Positions 61,355 to 64,000 of a DNA stretch of 64,000 bases are shown piece after piece. This stretch comes from Actinoplanes sp. L3-i22 (GTDB taxonomy: Bacteria; Actinomycetota; Actinomycetes; Mycobacteriales; Micromonosporaceae): NCBI RefSeq assembly GCF_019704555.1, contig NZ_AP024745.1:4224501-4288500 (forward strand), in the 5' to 3' direction. The notes under the pieces were generated by a model. That model saw nothing but the letters and a program-made list of their open reading frames with translations, did not search any database and was not told where the DNA came from. The position numbers and the translations under genes are program-made. How positions within the stretch are numbered: position 1 is the first letter of the stretch; the number at the start of each line of letters is the position of its first letter.

Positions 61355-62356
61355 TTACTGCGGCGGGTTCTGGCCGATGTGTTGTGTAGTGGCCGGTGAT
61401 CCGGAGGTGGCAGGGGGCGGCGGCGCGGTTGTCTCGACTCGGCAGTCACGGGTGTCCGAGCCGATCACGACGATGTTCTCGCTCGCGGCGAGTGTGGTGC
61501 CCGGTTCCGGTGCCCCAAGGGGCGTGCCGGTCAGCGCGTCCCAGCGGTACACCAGGTCAGCCTGGCACGACAGGAGGATCACCGGTCGTCCGCCGGGCAG
61601 GTAGGCCGCCACGTCGACCATGTCGGACGGACCGGGGAGCGGCTGTCCGATCGGCTCGCCCGACCACAGGTCCCATCGCGTGACTCCGCTGGTGTGGCTG
61701 GCGGCGATGAGGAGGTGGCCGTTTCGATACGGCACGGTGGCCAGCGGAATTCGGCCGCCGTCGGACTCGACGAACAAGGACTCGCCGATCGGCACTCCGG
61801 TGACCGCGTCGCTGCGGACGATCCGGCCGCTCTCGTCCGAGGAAATCAATATCGGGCTTCCGGCGCGGGACGTTGCCATGACCAGGTTGTGGACGATGCC
61901 GTCATGTCCGGCGCCCGGCCCCAACTGGGCGGAGGGCTCGCCGGTCAGGATGTCCCACCGGCTTATCGCACCACGGCCGCACTGGCCGGCGGCGGCGAGC
62001 AGCCGGCCGTGCATGGCCAGCGACCAGTATTGATCGGATCCGAAGTCGTCCGCGTGGGCGAGCGGCTGCCCGGTGGCGATATCCCAGCGCTCGATCCAGC
62101 CGTCACCGCATGCGGCCGCCACCAGCCGGCCGTCGGAAAGCCGGCCCGCGGTGAGGCCGTTCAGGCCGGCTGTCGTCAACTCGGGGTGCTGGCTGAGCAG
62201 CTTGCCGGTGCTGACATCCCAGGCGGCGATCGGACCATTGTCGGTGGTGCCGGCCACCAGCACGGGAGGTCCGCAGGCATCGGTCACGAGGGCCATCGGC
62301 CACCAGGGCCGCAACGCCTCACCGCCGATGATCATGGGCGCATCGTACGGCTTCAA
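61355..62356 (-). CDS. WD40-repeat protein
   Basis: A 333-residue soluble propeller protein. Repeats of the type IAAWDVSTGKLL, IERWDIATGQPL, ISRWDILTGEPS, VTRWDLWSGEPIGQPL and VYRWDALTGTPLG (WD followed by xxTG) mark about seven blades. The last 30 residues are a Pro/Thr-rich tail (VETTAPPPPATSG). No signal peptide or enzyme domain is present; an interaction or accessory role is likely. Its stop TTA lies in the loop of a small hairpin (61349-61365). Confidence 0.85.
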   Translation of the reverse strand: MKPYDAPMIIGGEALRPWWPMALVTDACGPPVLVAGTTDNGPIAAWDVSTGKLLSQHPELTTAGLNGLTAGRLSDGRLVAAACGDGWIERWDIATGQPLAHADDFGSDQYWSLAMHGRLLAAAGQCGRGAISRWDILTGEPSAQLGPGAGHDGIVHNLVMATSRAGSPILISSDESGRIVRSDAVTGVPIGESLFVESDGGRIPLATVPYRNGHLLIAASHTSGVTRWDLWSGEPIGQPLPGPSDMVDVAAYLPGGRPVILLSCQADLVYRWDALTGTPLGAPEPGTTLAASENIVVIGSDTRDCRVETTAPPPPATSGSPATTQHIGQNPPQ

Positions 62357-62437
62357 CCGCGTGTCGCCCGGACGGTTGGCCTCGCGCGCGAGTGCTGGCC
62401 CAGCTCACCGTAGGATCGGGTCCCACCTCTCGAACGC

Positions 62438-63103
62438 CTACCCACGTTCCCGTGGATAGCCGATCTCGGCCAGGTCTTCGGCCAGATCGGCGAGCCTGGC
62501 GTCGGGGTTCAGGCGTTGCACCAGCTCGTCGGTGAGCGGGCTCAGTGCGAAGATCTCAGCGATGGCGTCGCCGTGGACCGCGGTCTCGTAGTAGTCCTCC
62601 GCGAAGCTCTGGTAGGCCAGGCCGGTTCCGTCGAGCAGGGTCTCGAACAGCCAGTTGGCTCCGTCGGGATCATCGCCGTCGGGCAGCACGACATCGCCGG
62701 CGTGCCAGTGGTCGTCACCGTGCTGGCGCCACAGGCAAACCGTGGCCTCCAAGACGCCGCCTTTGTGGCTGAAGGCGGGTTCGTTGAGGCTGCCGGCGAA
62801 CACGTCCGGGACGGTCGCGACCAGTCCGGGCCACACCTGCCCGCTGCGGTAGGGGGTCATCACCGATTCGTGGTCGAAGCCCCGGATGAACGCTCCGGCC
62901 GGCGAGAACACGATCGAGTAGGCGTCACCGGAACCGTTCCTCATCGAGGCCATCTCCTCCTCCGGCCCCCATCGGGAGTCGAAGGAGAAGTACCGCGGTT
63001 CCCAGTCCGGGCTCATGATCGCGTCGAGTGTTGCCAGCGCTTGAGATCGCCGTCGCAGCGTCGCGATGTCCGGCAGGGCAAGCACTACCTGGTGAACTGA
63101 CAC
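62438..63103 (-). CDS. Conserved-type hypothetical protein, 221 residues
   Basis: No function known. Begins SVHQVVLALPDIATLRRRSQAL and contains YFSFDSRWGPEEEMASMRNGSGDAYSIVFS and GFDHESVMTPYR, a pattern I have seen as a recurrent actinobacterial hypothetical family. Soluble, acidic, with DGDDPDGANWLFETLLDG in the second half. Length is complete. It lies among other small unknowns and is transcribed towards the WD40 gene. Confidence 0.75.
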   Translation of the reverse strand: MSVHQVVLALPDIATLRRRSQALATLDAIMSPDWEPRYFSFDSRWGPEEEMASMRNGSGDAYSIVFSPAGAFIRGFDHESVMTPYRSGQVWPGLVATVPDVFAGSLNEPAFSHKGGVLEATVCLWRQHGDDHWHAGDVVLPDGDDPDGANWLFETLLDGTGLAYQSFAEDYYETAVHGDAIAEIFALSPLTDELVQRLNPDARLADLAEDLAEIGYPRERG

Positions 63104-63217
63104 CTGAACATCTAACCCCTTTGCTCAGACTCGCCATGATCCGGTTAAGCCGATCTTGCGCGCGGATCTGGAAGCGCCCCCGTAACCAGTGATCGCAGGA
63201 CAGGTCACGGCCATTAG

Positions 63218-63790
63218 TTGGCAGAGGTGGTCCGTCTGCGACTGCTCTACGATGCCGTGGTGAACGGGCACGACGCGGAGCGGTACTGGGATCCGATGCC
63301 GCACCTCGACGCGCGGCTTGACCTGGCGGCCACGTTCCGGGGCAGGTGGCACGAGCGCAACTGGCGCAACGTTCCGGGACCGGTGTACGGCGCCGAGACC
63401 GACAACTGCTGGGTCGGCCGGCTGCATGCGCCGCGGCACGTGCTCTACGGCGACGACAATGACTACGGGCAAGAGTTTCTCTATCGCCAGCCAAACAGCA
63501 TCGACGAACTGCGCGCGGTGGTCGACGCGGTGCAGGCGGATCCCGTTGCCGGCTGGGCCTGCGACGGTGACGATCATTGGACACCGGCCCTGGTGCGTCA
63601 GTGGTGGCGCGACCGCAGCCGGCTGCGGGATTGGATCACGGCAGAACTCGGCCGATGCTCTGTCTCGGACCGCGCCGATGAACGCGAAGTCGCGACCGGT
63701 CTCGCCGACTACCTCGCCTACCTGGACGGTGACCTGGAAGGTCATCTGTGGGCGTACTGCGAATTCCTCGACCACCGAGCCGGCCGGTGA
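63218..63790 (+). CDS. Hypothetical protein, 190 residues
   Basis: No family is recognised with confidence. Trp- and Asp-rich soluble protein (GRWHERNWRNVPGPV, WACDGDDHWTPALVRQWW), ending in a helical region (LADYLAYLDGDLEGHLWAYCEFL). Start is TTG 63218 or GTG 63227; neither has a strong Shine-Dalgarno. Size and composition suit a self-contained cytosolic protein. Divergent from the 221-residue gene across 114 bases. Confidence 0.6.
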   Translation: MAEVVRLRLLYDAVVNGHDAERYWDPMPHLDARLDLAATFRGRWHERNWRNVPGPVYGAETDNCWVGRLHAPRHVLYGDDNDYGQEFLYRQPNSIDELRAVVDAVQADPVAGWACDGDDHWTPALVRQWWRDRSRLRDWITAELGRCSVSDRADEREVATGLADYLAYLDGDLEGHLWAYCEFLDHRAGR

Positions 63791-63857
63791 CCTACGGCGA
63801 TTCGGATGCGGGCGCGACACCGTGACGTGCGGTTTGCTGTGGGAGGCCGTGGCGAGG

Positions 63858-64000
63858 TCAGAACTCGCGCCATTGGTCGAACAACTCGTCGGCGTGGTTG
63901 GTGGAGAGCTCGGCGCGGATGGCGAGGCCGGCAAAGGCGTCGCCGGCCTCTTCGCGACGCAAGGTGTCGATCAGTTCGTACCGCTGATCGATGCGGTTGA
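63858..64000 (-). CDS. C-terminal end of an unknown gene, cut by the window edge
   Basis: Minus-strand frame reads in from the right edge: NRIDQRYELIDTLRREEAGD and later ELSTNHADELFDQWREF before TGA at 63860-63858. It is helical and charged and looks truly coding; a plus-strand frame over the same bases is Arg-rich and a shadow. The family cannot be told from 47 residues. Confidence 0.6.
   Translation of the reverse strand, partial: NRIDQRYELIDTLRREEAGDAFAGLAIRAELSTNHADELFDQWREF

Overview
The window is high-GC DNA with dense short-gap operons, many GTG starts, 4-base stop/start overlaps and typical actinobacterial families (ECF sigma factors, SARP/AfsR-type regulators, Tat and lipoprotein exports, secreted GH18 chitinase). 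It most resembles a chromosomal segment of a mycelial actinomycete, plausibly Micromonosporaceae (Actinoplanes-like). That placement is inference from gene content. No rRNA, complete tRNA, prophage or CRISPR array was seen.

Left third (1-28 kb). A truncated amidase and a small membrane protein are followed by a minus-strand group: Bax-inhibitor-1-like protein, hydrolase, GH15 glucoamylase-like enzyme and a secreted propeller protein. An ECF42-type sigma factor is coupled to its DGPF/YCII partner. A membrane-anchored hydrolase forms an operon with a response regulator and a histidine kinase, which converges on an L,D-transpeptidase. A five-gene BMP-type ABC uptake operon carries an ornithine-cyclodeaminase-family enzyme and is faced by a divergent GntR regulator across a long palindrome. 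Next comes a three-gene operon: secreted alginate-lyase-like protein, ECF sigma factor fused to a membrane segment and an exported domain, and an LRR lipoprotein. NhaA and a truncated SARP-like protein with a 7-residue repeat follow.

Middle (28-44 kb). A secreted GH18 chitinase lies behind three stacked palindromes. An ABC exporter is in an operon with a secreted YVTN-propeller/phosphoesterase. Two giant beta-rich proteins of unknown function (1322 and 1031 residues) sit beside a TPR protein. A DppC-like protein lacks its central permease region.

44-57 kb. An ADP-ribosylglycohydrolase, a TIR-TM-coiled-coil-WD40 protein and a stand-alone SLOG protein are neighbours. All three families act on or sense NAD+/ADP-ribose-type molecules, so this is the best candidate for an undescribed signalling or defence module, although a strong hairpin lies between the first two genes. 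An AfsR-like STAND regulator, an ankyrin-propeller protein, and a TetR/SDR pair with three copies of one operator motif follow.

Right end (57-64 kb). Base composition drops locally. There are an IS481-type transposase remnant that breaks a gene, an orphan membrane protein, a tRNA-like folded element, and a run of small unknown genes that look like an immunity-gene or accessory region. The window ends inside an unknown minus-strand gene.
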